64,000 nucleotides of DNA from Trichosphaerium sp. ATCC 40318 (taxonomy: Eukaryota; Discosea; Flabellinia; Trichosidae): assembly GCA_038496445.1 (NCBI GenBank), contig JALMLS010000447.1, forward strand, positions 1 to 64,000. The letters are read 5' to 3'. The stretch's first letter is position 1; every line of letters begins with the position of its first letter. The translations under genes and the position numbers were made by a program. This document shows positions 48,974 to 59,897 of this stretch, one piece after another. The notes below the pieces were generated by a model that was not told the DNA's origin, did no database searches, and saw only the letters and a program-made list of their open reading frames with translations.

Positions 48974-50530
48974 ATGTATACGCCTAAAAGTAAACCCAAG
49001 GTGGATAGCTTTACTCATACTACTACGCTTCTGATATGGATACTGGGTTGGTATGCGTTCAGTATGACCGCTGGAATTTACAACAAGAGCTACTTGCAGC
49101 AACACAAGCTTGTGGTACTTTTTACGGCTGCACAGGTTAGTAGACCGACGCGTACTTGGCCACGTCGACGCAATTTGTAACGTTTTTGGCTTAAGCTCGA
49201 TTTTTGACCCAGTGGTAACGTTAATGTAGGCTCTGATGGGTTGCGTTGCTGGTTTCGCTAATCTATACATCCGAGGTAAAATATCTTATCCGAGGTATGT
49301 CAGGACCAAAAAACATCAAAAAAAAACTATTTAACGACTTTGGGCGCGTACTAAATCAAATGTAGGACGCCAGAAAACGTACGCTTGCTTATTGGTAAGT
49401 CTCGATATTTTTTGTCAAGATTCTATGTGAAAAATTAAAAAAAACTGTATTTTGAATAATAACCCTTGTAGTGTGCGGTGTAGTGCACGCTATAGGAACA
49501 CTCCTCACAAACATTAGTACTGTGTATGCTGCCGTGTCATTTACGCATACAGTAAAGGTAAGCACCATTTACCACAATGCTGTCATTACACATCCACACA
49601 CCTGCCTTGTTTTTCTCTGACTTTCTCGTAGGCTGGTGATCCATTGTTCACTGTCTTAGTAGCATGGGCTTTAACTGGCCAAAAGTTCAAGTATGTGCCT
49701 ACCTGTCACGTGCCTTTGAACCGACACTGATTTATTATTCAAGGAAGTTGACAGTATTTTCGGTGGTTGTCATTGTTATAGGCATTGGCATTGCATGTAC
49801 CACAGAATTCCAGTTCACGTGGGTTGGATTCCTGACAGCATTCACTTCTAACTTGCTCTTCTCTGTCCGTACAGTGTACTCGAAGCAGGCATGCAAAAAC
49901 GCTAAAAAACACATTTTTTGATGTTTACTTTATGTCCTCAATACGATAGCTAACCTGAGCGCGTGTAGTTGCTGAACAAATCTAGATTGGACCATCAAAA
50001 CGTATTTTTGTATATTTCTGTAATAACGTTTGCGTGCAGTCTGATTCCATTGGCATTCTTGACATTTTTGTACCCTGCAGAACATCACATGGGCATATGG
50101 GGGTACGTACACACTATCTACGTTTTGACACGTGCATTTGGCTTGCATTCTCACCATCAACTGTAGCGGACAGTTCACCATTTTATTTTACGCTTGCGGC
50201 TCGCATTATATGTACAATGTGACGTCTTATGTATGCCTCAGTTATTTGGCACCAGTCAGTCACAGGTTCGTCGTAAACCATATTTTTTTTTTGCTGTAAG
50301 AAATATTACTGAGATAATGACAATCCTTGTTTAGCGTTGCTCAAGGTTTTAAACGACTATTCATCATTGGCACAGCGATACTCTACTTTAAGAACCCAGT
50401 GTCGTTGTTAAACGGTGCAGCAAGTTGCTTGGCGATTGCTGGCGTGATAATGTACGGCATATCTAAGAAGTCTGGTACAGCAAAGGCCAGACCAAGACGA
50501 GGCAAGGCCGAACCGGCTATATTTGTATAA
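48974..50530 (+). CDS. Triose-phosphate-translocator / nucleotide-sugar-type membrane transporter
   Basis: This is a member of the TPT (SLC35E-like) branch of the drug/metabolite transporter superfamily, with about ten membrane helices. The order is LLIWILGWYAFSMTAGIYNK (the family's first helix and YNK motif), QQHKLVVLFTAAQ, GTLLTNISTVYAAVSFTHTV with K, GDPLFTVLVAW, VFSVVVIVIGIGIACTTEFQ, FLTAFTSNLLFSVRTVYSK and a helix ILFYACGSHYMYNVTSYVC. The conserved end is APVSHSVAQGFKRLFIIGTA, LYFKNPVSLLNGAA and AIAGVIMYG. The C-terminus is basic. No plastid presequence precedes MYTPKSKPKV, so ER/Golgi or another membrane is as likely as a plastid. Substrate is unknown. Confidence 0.9.
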
Positions 50531-50626
50531 TACAACTGTTTACTACAACTCTTGTCATAGCAAGTTTTTCTGTTGAAACAAGTGTAACAGCACACTGCCA
50601 TACGGATGGCATCAATAGTTCTGCAA

Positions 50627-51593
50627 TTACAAAGAGAGTAAATCGTCTTCGTCCACACCCTCCTCCGCCTCGCTTCAAAGTATGTCAGCGCACACAATTA
50701 AAAAAAAAAAGGCAGGAAATGGTGGCAAACTACATCATGATAGAGCTCACGCACGTTGTGTAAGTATGGGTTTGCATCGAAGGTGCAGGAAAGTGCATGT
50801 CCAAGGGTTCTTCCTCTGGCTGTTCCTCCGGCTGGTTTTCCTGCTGTGGTTGTCCCAAGTTACCTGACATCTCTCGAAACAAGTGTGTCGCTTGAATTTG
50901 TGCTTCTAGCGGATACGGTAAGGTGTGCAAACTGGAAGCGGTGTCACGATCCATGGGTGCTGCAGTCGTGAAGCAGACCAATCGAGCGTAGTTTATTATG
51001 CTGTCAACGTCGCTTGCAGCTGTGTTGGCTTGTTTAATTACGTCAAGTTTGTCCTTTGCCGTATTTGATAGGTCTTCCATTTGTTTTTCAACGCGTTGGA
51101 GCTGTTTTGCGAGGAATAATATTTGATTGTCCTTTGCCTGTGTTTGGGCTTTAATGTGCTTCGTTTTGTGATAGAACGCTTGATGTGTATGCACTAGTAA
51201 CCAGTTAGACGTGCAAGCGCTTCTTTCGTACGCCGTTGAAACGTTTCACGCATAGTTTTGTCTATGGCCAGCAATTCAATCGCCAGCTGCTTTAGGGGCA
51301 TTTTCGAACGCGTAGAAAGAGTATTTTCTTTTGCTGCTGTCAGTACAGCCACACTTTTTTTCGAAAATGATGCAATAGCCTCTAGCGCTTGCTGACGTAC
51401 AGAAACCTCAACTGTTACTGGTTAATGTAGTGATAAACAAAAGTGACTGTAAAGTACCAGCATTGGCTTCTGTTACGACTGTTTCGGCTATTCAGGGTGT
51501 TAAAGTAACGTTCTATTACATGTATTGCGTACTCTTCGCTCGTTTCACGTGCAGACCGTCCCCGCCATCGAGTGGGCGCTTGTTGGTGCGCAT
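50627..51593 (-). CDS. Mediator complex subunit 4
   Basis: Med4 is a middle-module subunit linking regulators to RNA polymerase II. Exons join to MRTNKRPLDGGDGLHVKRAK (basic N-terminus), then ALEAIASFSKKSVAVLTAAK. A long coiled coil follows (KQLAIELLAIDKTMRETFQ, QILFLAKQLQRVEKQMEDLS). The family hallmark is DVDSIINYARLVCFTTAAPM, with HTLPYPLEAQIQATHLF after it. A Gln/Glu/Pro-rich acidic region leads to a last exon, EAEEGVDEDDLLSL. The join across 51194-51210 is uncertain. The hallmark I.YA..[IV]..TT.AP plus coiled coil plus acidic tail supports the call. Confidence 0.72.
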
Positions 51594-51734
51594 TGTTTGA
51601 ACACGAGCTCTCCACAATATGTAGCTGCAAGTCGTAAATTGGTCAACCACATTTTTGCTGAAACAGTAAAGAATTCATTTTATACTTATTAGCCGAAATA
51701 GTAAATTCAGTTACTTGCATTAGAAGAAAACGTG

Positions 51735-52292
51735 ATGCCACTTTCCGCTGTCATACAGATTTTATTACTATGCATAGCCGCAGCTGTTGCTGATGAGTAT
51801 CCGCAACTTTGTTGGACAAGACCGCAAATAAGAACGCTAGAAAACGGTTGGTCCACTACCTACAGGCGCCTGGATAACAGCCCGTTCAACTACAATGTCA
51901 CGAATTCGTTCAAAATACCTGGCTACGACTACTGGAATCTACAATCCATTGGCACCTACAGGGTAAACTCTTGGGTGCGCGATCTCATTAGCGATAATGT
52001 ACACCCTTCAAAACAGTACTCCAATCGCGTTTTTTGGCAAGCCAACAACACTGATGGCTCCACACGTGGTATTGTTTTTCAAGGTCACTCAGAATGGATT
52101 ACAGCTGATGAAGATGGAGATTCCTCTCTGAATTCATTTGGTTCTTATGTTGCAGTAGTAAAACAGTCACCAGCAAATCCAAAAAAAGTGATTGAAACTT
52201 ACTCTACCCTTCAATACATAGAAAACTTTGATGGCTCCACTTCACAAGATGTTACCTCATCAACTTATGAGTGGGATATTGTTGCATGTTAA
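51735..52292 (+). CDS. Secreted single-exon protein of unknown function
   Basis: An uninterrupted frame of about 185 codons starts with a clear signal peptide (LSAVIQILLLCIAAAVADE). The mature region is Trp/Tyr/Ser/Asn-rich with NxS/T sites (YNVTNSF, ANNTDGS), two cysteines, one near each end, and no transmembrane segment. I recognise no family. It borders the repeat nest downstream and starts 141 bp from the Med4 start codon on the opposite strand. Lack of introns is unusual among the genes here. Confidence 0.65.
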   Translation: MPLSAVIQILLLCIAAAVADEYPQLCWTRPQIRTLENGWSTTYRRLDNSPFNYNVTNSFKIPGYDYWNLQSIGTYRVNSWVRDLISDNVHPSKQYSNRVFWQANNTDGSTRGIVFQGHSEWITADEDGDSSLNSFGSYVAVVKQSPANPKKVIETYSTLQYIENFDGSTSQDVTSSTYEWDIVAC

Positions 52293-52339
52293 AATAAACT
52301 ACTAGTTTGGCTTATTTGTAGGTTTTTTCTGACATAAAG

Positions 52340-52450
52340 TCTAAAAGTTAGGTACAGGTCAAAAGTACAGATCACATACAGGTTTTGTACTGTTGAAAGT
52401 ACAGGTCAAAAGTACAGGTTTCATACGGGTTTAGTACAGGTCAAAATCCC
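52340..52450 (+). repeat. GTACAGG-type minisatellite, left edge of the repeat nest
   Basis: Imperfect tandem copies of GTACAGGTCAAAAGTACAGG-like sequence. Reverse-complement relatives (CCTGTACTTTTGACCTGTAC) appear at about 54550-54650 and 56210-56640, so this block and the one at 54.6 kb bound a segment of about 2.3 kb as inverted ends. Confidence 0.75.
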
Positions 52451-52479
52451 AATTCCAGTATTGATGTACATAAAAGATA

Positions 52480-53470
52480 AAAAAAAATTTGTAAAACAAT
52501 ACCAAACAAGGTACAAAACCATGTATTATTAATAAAAAAGGGGGTTTTAGGATTATTAAGGCCTTTATTTAAAAAGTAGGAAAACTTACTAAAGAGCAAA
52601 ATGTAGCTTTTTGCTGGGTTTGTCATTTTATTGCATAACTTTGGTCTTTCTGTACAATGCATTGTTTCATGGTGGTTTGGAGTTTGGTGCACCAATTTTA
52701 GGCAAAAATGACAGAAAATATGTATTTGGTAGTTTAAAGACATTTTTTACAGGCAATTATGGGTTTCAAACATTTTAGAAAGTGACTCAAAATCATTTAT
52801 TGGACACTTGTACACTTAATGGAGGATAAACCATATGAAATAATCACCACAAAGTCATTGTATAATTACATTTTGGCTGTTCAGCCAAGAAAAATATTCA
52901 AAAAAAGTGGAGACCAAGATTTGGACAAGCTTCATGCAATGTTAAATGCACAAATGAGATAGTGTGCTTTTGTAAATAGTGGTTCTTTTTTGTGTCTTGT
53001 TCAAATAAAAAAATGGTAAACTCAAAACTCAACCATCTCACCCCAATTGCAAACAATAAAAGGTGTATTTTCAACCAAATAAGCAGTAGTTATGTGTATT
53101 GCATGGCTTTAAAAGTAGGTTAAAAATTCTAAAAATACTCAAAAAACCAACAATTTCTTGATTTTCCTATTTTTTGATGAATAACTCAGGTCTACTAGTA
53201 CAAATCCTTTAAAAACAAAGTATGGCCCACTATTAGATACAATGCATGGTTTTGTGGTGGTTTGGGGTTCAATGTCCCTTTTTAAGGCAAAAACAGATAA
53301 GTTTTTGCTTAAGTATGTATGATAAGGATTGGCACAATGGCAAAAACATGGAGTTGGTTGATATAAACTGGATATTGTTATGATTTTTCTTTCAACAGAC
53401 TTAATGTTAAAATGGGATAAAGGCTCAAATATCAGTTGTTTATTTTATGTTATTGAACTTTGTGGTTTTA
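52480..53470 (+). repeat. Diverged 1-kb dispersed repeat, copy 1
   Basis: It aligns with 54680-55720. Shared landmarks include GGTACAAAA.CATGTATTATTA, CAAAATGTAGCTTTTTGCTG, AACTCAAAACTCAACCATCT and CCAACAATTTCTTGATTTT. It contains an internal repeat around GCATGGTTT.GTGGTGGTTTGG (near 52665 and 53245). Compared with copy 2, many CG dinucleotides have become CA or TG. No coding potential is evident. Confidence 0.8.
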
Positions 53471-54549
53471 ATGTTAAAAAACAAGAATTTTGGACAATAC
53501 CAATTAGAATACAAAAAAAGATCCTACAGTGAGTAAAGCTTAGAATATGTAAACAACAATTAGATGGTTCTTCATCTACCTTATTTTATGAACTGTTAAA
53601 GATGCTACATTGTATTGATCACTTAATGAATATGTGCATATTAGATTGATTTTTGGTAAACAGAATTTTCATTGGTAAATTCTTGAATTTCATCACCATC
53701 AAATGCCAGCTTGATTGTTGGCTTTGTTCATTTTTTTTGCTTTTGTTTTTGTTGAACCCATCTTTTTTGAAAAAAAAAGCTTTGTGAGGGGTTTTGTTGT
53801 GTTTTTCAGGTTTTTTTTTGTGTATGTTACATAGAATATGTGGTGTATTGACACACTAAGTAATATTAGTATTGCATAATTTTTAACAAGAAAGAAAAAG
53901 ATGTTGAAGGTTGAGTTTTTATATGTCTTCACTCTTTTGAAATATCAACATTAACTTTAATTGCTCTGATGGTAATGCATCAACAGAATTAAACTCCTCA
54001 ACAACATTTTTGATGAGTAATTGGACAGCAAGTTCCTCCAATACCAGCAACCACTTGAGTACCAACAATGAGGCTTTTTTCAACAAATAAAGTAAGTTTC
54101 TTTACCAAACAAGCCAACTTTGCTTTTTGTGTTAGAGTGATTTTAAGGATACAATCACAGTTATTTTCTGCATTTATGTTTATGCAGTCATGAAGAATCT
54201 TCTTTGGCACAGAAAACAAAGCCCAAGTCTCAGATGGATAAGTCCACATTAGGCTTTTGGACAGCTTTGCCTTTTCATTTAGGTGGTCTTTTCATACTTT
54301 ACCTCTCTATTATTGCCAACTTTAAAGCATAGTGGAGCAGTATTCAAGTTTCCATCTGCAACTTTATGTTAAAGTTTCTGACATAGTCAAACAACATTTT
54401 TAAGCCAAAAGAAGTTAAATGGCTGCCAACACTATAAGAGCTCAAATGCATGGAATTATCCTTATTTTGACTTGTAATAACTTAATGTATCTAAATTGCT
54501 TGGTTATTGCCATCCACAACCCTTTTTTGCAGAAAAAAAAAATCAGCTG
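53471..54549. other. AT-rich segment inside the repeat nest
   Basis: It lies between repeat copies. An 83-codon open frame at 53998-54249 (-) contains several cysteines (NCDCILK, GGTCCPITHQKCC) but no recognisable transposase motif. It may be the remnant of an autonomous element. Confidence 0.35.
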
Positions 54550-54660
54550 TACAGGTCTGTACTTTTAACCTGTACTTAACCTGTATGGATTCCGTATTGT
54601 TGATCCACACTCTACCTGTACGAGTTATGTAAGGGATTTGTATGGGTAGAGTACAATTAA
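54550..54660 (-). repeat. GTACAGG-type minisatellite, inverted relative of 52340-52450
   Basis: Runs such as CTGTACTTTTAACCTGTACT and ACTCTACCTGTACG mirror the block at 52.3 kb. The pair may be the inverted ends of a non-autonomous element spanning about 52340-54660. Confidence 0.55.
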
Positions 54661-54679
54661 ATGGCAGCTTGTAATCATA

Positions 54680-55720
54680 AGGTACAAAAACATGTATTAT
54701 TAATAAACAAGGGTGTTTTAAGGTTATTAGGGCATTTACTTAAAAAGTAGAGGAGAAAACTTAATAAAGTGCAAAATGTAGCTTTTTGCTGAATTTTGTT
54801 GTTTTATTGAATAACTTTGGTCTGACTGTATGAACTGCTCAGAAAATGTAGCATTAGGTATATTTAGGTACGATGCATGGTTTCATGGTGGTTTGGGGTT
54901 CAACTCACCATTTTTAGGCAAAAACGACAGAGAATATGTATTTGGAGTAGTTTAAGGCATGATGTCTAAAAATCTCCTCAAACAGGTCAAAAACATGGTC
55001 GTTTAGTGGTAATAGAGTTGTAATGTAATGTAATGTATTGTAATGTGTTGTAATCAGTGGTGGAATCGGACAAAATACATGTGCCTAAAACGTGCCATTT
55101 GTGTGGAAAATAAACGTGCCCAAAACGTGTCCAAAACGTGCCATTTGCGTGTTTTAACCATGACCTGTCCTTAATAGAAATTTGGAGAAAAATTCAAAAT
55201 AAAAAAATTGACAAACTCAAAACTCAACCATCTCACCCCAAAGCCGATCGCCTCTGATCGTCAACAATAAAACATGTATTTTCACCAAAGTAAGCAGTAG
55301 TTAGGTTTGTATCGGCATGGCTCTAAAAGTAGGCGAAAAAATCTAAAAATACCCAAAAACCAACAATTTCTTGATTTTTCTATTTTTCGTGAATAACTCA
55401 GGTCTACTAGTACGAATCCTTTAAAAAACGAAGTATGGCCCACTATTAGGTACGATGCATGGTTTCGTGGTGGTTTGGGGTTCGGTGCCCCTTTTTAAGG
55501 CAAAAACAATAGAAAATAGGTATTTAGGGTAGTTTAAGGATATTATGGCTCAATAACTCCATTAAACCCCTTTTTAAAGACGATTATTGGATTTGAGATT
55601 TTTTGCCTAATTAGGTAAATTCTTGCTTAAGTATTTACAATAAGGCAGGATTGGAGAAAAAAGCAGGTAAAATGGCAAAAACATGAAGTTGGTTGATATA
55701 AACTGGGTATCGTTTATGTG
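54680..55720 (+). repeat. Diverged 1-kb dispersed repeat, copy 2
   Basis: It is in the same orientation as copy 1 (52480-53470). It keeps more CG dinucleotides, especially after 55200 (TACGATGCATGGTTTCGTGG where copy 1 has TACAATGCATGGTTTTGTGG). Part of it lies inside the TIR-bounded element at 55051-56124. Confidence 0.8.
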
Positions 55721-56124
55721 GGGATAGTTTTATGTAAAGTTTGTAATAATTGTACCAAACCTCTTTGTAATCGTTATGTGTTATGTATCGTAATAAACTG
55801 TTATTTTTTTTTCCTCTATAAAGTGGTGTTTTATGCGTGCCCAAAACGTGTGATATGTGTGGCAAATATGTGTGCCCAAAACATGCCCAAAATGTGGCAA
55901 ATAAACGTGCCTAAAACGTGCCCAAAATGTAGATAATAAACGTGCCCAAAACGTGGCCAAAACGTGCGATTTGCGTGGCCAGCATGTGGAAGAGAAATGT
56001 GCCTTTTGTGTGGAAAAAAAACATGCCCAAAACGTGTCCAAAACGTGTCTTTTGTGTGGAAAATAAACATGCCCAAAATGTGCCCAAAACGTGTGATTCG
56101 CGTTCTGTCCGATTCCACCACTGA
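55051..56124. mobile_element. Non-autonomous DNA element with CAGTGGTGGAATCGGACA terminal inverted repeats
   Basis: The left end reads ATCAGTGGTGGAATCGGACA and the right end is its exact reverse complement (about 56104-56124). Sub-terminal parts on both sides carry tandem AAAACGTGCC(C)-type motifs. The middle contains part of the 1-kb dispersed repeat, suggesting nested insertion. No transposase is encoded. The CAGTGG ends resemble hAT-type termini, but I could not find a clean target-site duplication. Confidence 0.6.
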
Positions 56125-56184
56125 TGTAAATGTACTTGTAATAGTTAAGAAAACAATAAGCCAATCCATCGTTTTTACTATTTT

Positions 56185-56647
56185 GTGTACACAATTATAA
56201 CTGCCGACACATATTTTGACCTGTACCTAACCTGTACGGGTTCCGTACTTTTGACCCGTACTCAACCCGTACGGAACCTGTACTTTTGACCTGTACTCAA
56301 CCCGTACAGGTTCCGTACTTTTGACCCGGATTAAACCCGTACGTAACCCGTACTTTCGACCTGTACAAAACCTGTACGGGATCCATACTTTTTGACCCGT
56401 ACTCTACCTGTACATTATCCGTACTCCCAATTTTACTACTGTAACTGCTGACACATATTTTGACCTGTACAAAACCTGTACAGGATCTGTACTTTTGACC
56501 TGTACTCAATCCATACAGGTTCTGTATTTTTGACATGAATTAAACCTGTATGTGTCCTGTACTTTCAACCTGTACAAAACCCATACAGGATCCATACTTT
56601 TTGACCCGTACTCTACCTGTACATTATCTGTACTCCCGATTTTACTA
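56185..56647 (+). repeat. Tandem duplicate of a ~230-bp GTACGGG/GTACAGG block
   Basis: Two successive copies begin with ACTGC[CT]GACACATATTTTG and end with TACTCCC[AG]ATTTTACTACTG (about 56190-56446 and 56447-56647). Each is built of ACCTGTAC / CCGTACTTTTGAC units. The second copy has lost most of the CG dinucleotides kept by the first. Confidence 0.8.
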
Positions 56648-56655
56648 CTGATGTT

Positions 56656-56768
56656 GAACAGTGGTGGAATCAAACAAAATACATGTGCCTAAAATGTGCC
56701 ATATGTGTGGAAAATAAATGTGCCCAAAACATGCAATTTGTGTGCTGTCTGATGCCACCACTGAATGT
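56656..56768. mobile_element. Short MITE-like relative of the element at 55051
   Basis: About 110 bp with ends CAGTGGTGGAATCAAACA and TGTCTGATGCCACCACTG, and the AAAATGTGCC motif inside. It is a compact, CpG-decayed version of the larger element's two ends. Confidence 0.6.
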
Positions 56769-57114
56769 ACATGCCACATACAGATTAAATGCAGGTTGCA
56801 AGTACCTGCCATGTATGGGTTTTGTATGTACCAAAATTATACTAGCATAATCTTTAATCCTGCTTTTTTATATTTGGCTAATGAAAGCTAATTAATACTG
56901 GTAGGGGTTTTTTATGGAATTTAAATGATTATGTTAAAAAAATGTTTAAAGATTTAGCAAGGTGTGCATTTTTCTTTAATTGGTACAAAACTGTGCTATT
57001 GGAAACCTATTCTCCACTTTAACCAAGACATTAACTTACAATCCTTTATTTAATTAAAGCCTGTTCAAAGAGGATAAGTAATAGTTTGTCATACAGATTT
57101 CCACAAAACTTTAT

Positions 57115-58377
57115 TTATGTACAAAAACATGCATTTTTACATTGGTTAAAATTCTGTTGATAATATTGCTGAGACCAAACATTTGACACCTGAAAAACTC
57201 CCAAATTATGCCAATTTTTACAAAATTCTCCATTAACTTCATGTGGACCTATAATTGTTAACAAAGACAATACATAGTAATACACATACCAAACAAATCC
57301 TTTTGAGATAAATAAAAAATAGATTTAATAGCCATCAACCAAATGCCAAGGGATGTGTCTTCATTTGCATAATGAGCCAATATAGTAGCTTTCTGCATTT
57401 TGCCAAACTGCCAAGAAAGATCCATAGATAATAAATAACCAGAGCTACCATCTGGGCACTTGAACAACATAAGATAAAGACGAGTATTTTTGCACTTACT
57501 GGAGGATATCTTTTAAGAGGGTATTTATGTTCTTGCCATTTACCAGAGTGCTTTACCTTCAAATTACGCTTCACATTGGTCCATAATGTGCGAATTGGCA
57601 ACAATGAAGGCAGTGTTACCATGAATTTGCTTACATCTATCTTAAAAAATGCAAGTCAATAACAACCAATACCAACTGTTTATATGCACCCATTTGTCAT
57701 CCTAGCTTATTTTAGCAAAATAAAGACCTTTTTACAACACACATCAATCTTCCAGAGCCAATCAAAAGTAGTATTGTACGACACCTTTAAATTCAATGTG
57801 TACTCATGTAACAACGCCATTTTCAGCGTGAGGTTGTGATAGCTATCAACCAAGTCAAGTTTTACCATGTCATTGTGTTTTTCCATCTCAGAATGAAGTG
57901 CACGACCGGTTGCACCACCCTGTTTATGCGTAAGCCTACACTCACACAGACACGAAGAAAACCGTACTGCGTGGCCCACCACAAAACGTAGTAACAGTTC
58001 TGGATACATAGCGGTCAAAGTAGCTATTTGGCACGTTAACCGATTTGTAATACACCCAACTTACCTCCCCATGTTAGTCTGATGTTGTGGCGACGCTTGG
58101 CATTGCCTGGCGCACTAATGACCTGTCAAGAAGCTGTTTGAGATAAAAACAGGTTATTCGCGCATAATAATCCAAAACGTACAGCAACAAACGCCAAGTA
58201 TCGCTTACCACTACGCGTAGCATGCTCCTTGTGCATGTTGCTACGATAAGTCACCTCATCAGCACATACCATCTCGATATCACGTGTGCTGAGGTGGTAC
58301 ACGTTCTGTAAGACTAGAGCCAAGTACAACGTAAACACGCCTAAAGTACCACAAACGAGCCAATGACGCCAACCCAT
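57115..58377 (-). CDS. Glycosyltransferase family 31 (beta-1,3-galactosyltransferase-like), type II membrane protein
   Basis: This is likely a Golgi enzyme adding beta-1,3-linked sugars. The N-terminus MGWRHWLVCGTLGVFTLYLA is a signal anchor. After introns come VISAPGNAKRRHNIRLTWG (the family's PGN..RR.AIR.TWG block), ELLLRFVVG, ALHSEMEKHNDMVKLDLVDS with YHNLTLKMAL (the E..yDiv..d..DsY.NLT motif), and FDWLWKID, start of the DxD region. Further motifs are KWQEHKYPLKRYPP, SGYLLSMDL and ILAHYANEDTSLGIWLMA (the EDv.iG motif). The last exon, joined across GTATGTG..TTATAG, gives GPHEVNGEFCKNWHNLGVFQ and a Cys-containing end. Its 3' half lies next to the repeat nest and is unusually AT-rich. Confidence 0.85.
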
Positions 58378-58554
58378 TATGTAATACAACTGTTATCAGA
58401 TAAAATAGCACCAGAGAAGTGGTTCTGACAGCACTTGACAAGACTAATTGACGTTGTGTGAAATACAAAAAATTGTTGAGTGAAATAAAAGAACAAAAAA
58501 GAACGGTCAGTTTCTATGAGTGTTGGTGTGCTTTAGTATTTTATCTTTACAAAA

Positions 58555-59790
58555 CTACAGTTGCTCCTCATCTTCTTTGTTTTCTTGCTCAATGACCTTA
58601 ACAAGTGCCTCTACGCGTTCTAACCCAACAAATTGTAGGCCATCTCTAGTCATTACAGCGACTTCAATATTTTTACTGGATTCTACAACCTACACAACTC
58701 GTCAATCAATCACAACCTCTGTCACTGTGGGAACACATACCTCCATTAGCGCACGCATAGCGAGTTTTAGTGTAGCGTCATCTGTTTGCTCATCTTTTTT
58801 GTAATTTTTCTCCAAGAACTCCCGGACGGTCTTGGAATTGCGTCCTAAGGACAGGATACTGTTAGCTTCCTAAAGCGTAATAACGCATCACCAGCACGCA
58901 CCAGTAGCGTTGGCGTCCCACTCGGAGTAAGTTCCAGAAGGATCGGTCTTATACAGGCGTGCTGTACCATCTTGATCAAATCCAACTATTCACACCAATT
59001 AATATATAAATGGTGTGGTGCTTGTATCACAAGTAGTGTAAAACAAAAAATCATTTTCAGAAGCAAGAAAAAGAATGTATCCAGTATCACTCAGGCCTTG
59101 TCAACGACTGACAAAAAAAGAGTGGGAGGCGTGTACTCAGACACATACCTATAAGTGTGGATATGCCAAACGGTCTGACACCTCCAGACTGTGTGTAGCG
59201 CTGTTGTAGGCCAGCAATGTACCGCGTGATGTATTCAACTGAAACGCGATCTTCGAGACTCAATCTGTAAGACTGACACTCCACACGAGCACTATAAAAA
59301 AAAACGTTTAGAATTGGCTTGAAAAAAAAAAGCACGTTATGCAAGGGAGGAAAAGCAAAAGTATGAGCAATGTCACTACAAGCACGGCAAGAGTTCAAGG
59401 TGTCGGCCTTATTTGATTTATTTTTTTGATAAAACTTTGTATTCGTGTCGGTGGGTTAAAAATGCGCGTTAATTAAGGCGTCGTACCGATTTATAAGCAC
59501 ACGAGCATCTGCTGTAAGGCCAGCGAAGGCAACGCAAACATGTTCGTCTATTGTCAATATTTTACGTAGCGTACGAGCCTCTTGAAGCTTCGCCACCGTT
59601 TTTTTTTCAACAGCAAGGACAATTGAGTCTTTTCCACGCACAGCGACCTGAAATTGCGTGTAAATAGCCCGCGATGATGAATTTAACGTGCCGCTGTCGT
59701 TCCTTTGTTTACAGCTTGCAAAGCGTATTCCACCTGGAACAAGTGACCGTCTGGTGAGAAAACAGTTATAGCTCTATCGTATCTCGCCAT
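58555..59790 (-). CDS. 20S proteasome subunit alpha type 7 (alpha4)
   Basis: This is an alpha-ring subunit of the core proteasome. Exon 1 gives [20 protein letters not shown] then EYALQA, the alpha-subunit signature. Then come [80 protein letters not shown] with [39 protein letters not shown], and a tail ending [19 protein letters not shown] and RARVECQ..R match the alpha4/PSMA7 branch best. Several short introns are present. It shares a 107-bp divergent promoter with the gene at 59898. Confidence 0.94.
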
Positions 59791-59897
59791 TTGCTTCTCT
59801 GCTTACAATTTTGTTGTGTTGCATAAGTCACGACAGCTTCGTGTCCGCTTAAAAACAGCGTTCAAAAAAACCAAAAACTCAAAAATCTCACCTCAAA

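Noticed and set aside
51194-51210. 17-bp intron in Med4 (and a 17-bp candidate at 41745)
   Set aside because: Such short introns would be exceptional. At 41745 a one-base deletion explains the frame break better, so I do not claim an ultra-short intron class.
53998-54249. Cys-containing frame in the repeat nest as a transposase
   Set aside because: No DDE or other catalytic motif is visible; too short to support a mobile-element protein.
52340-57110. CRISPR array from short spaced repeats
   Set aside because: Repeat units are imperfect, spacers are themselves related, and the genome is eukaryotic with introns.
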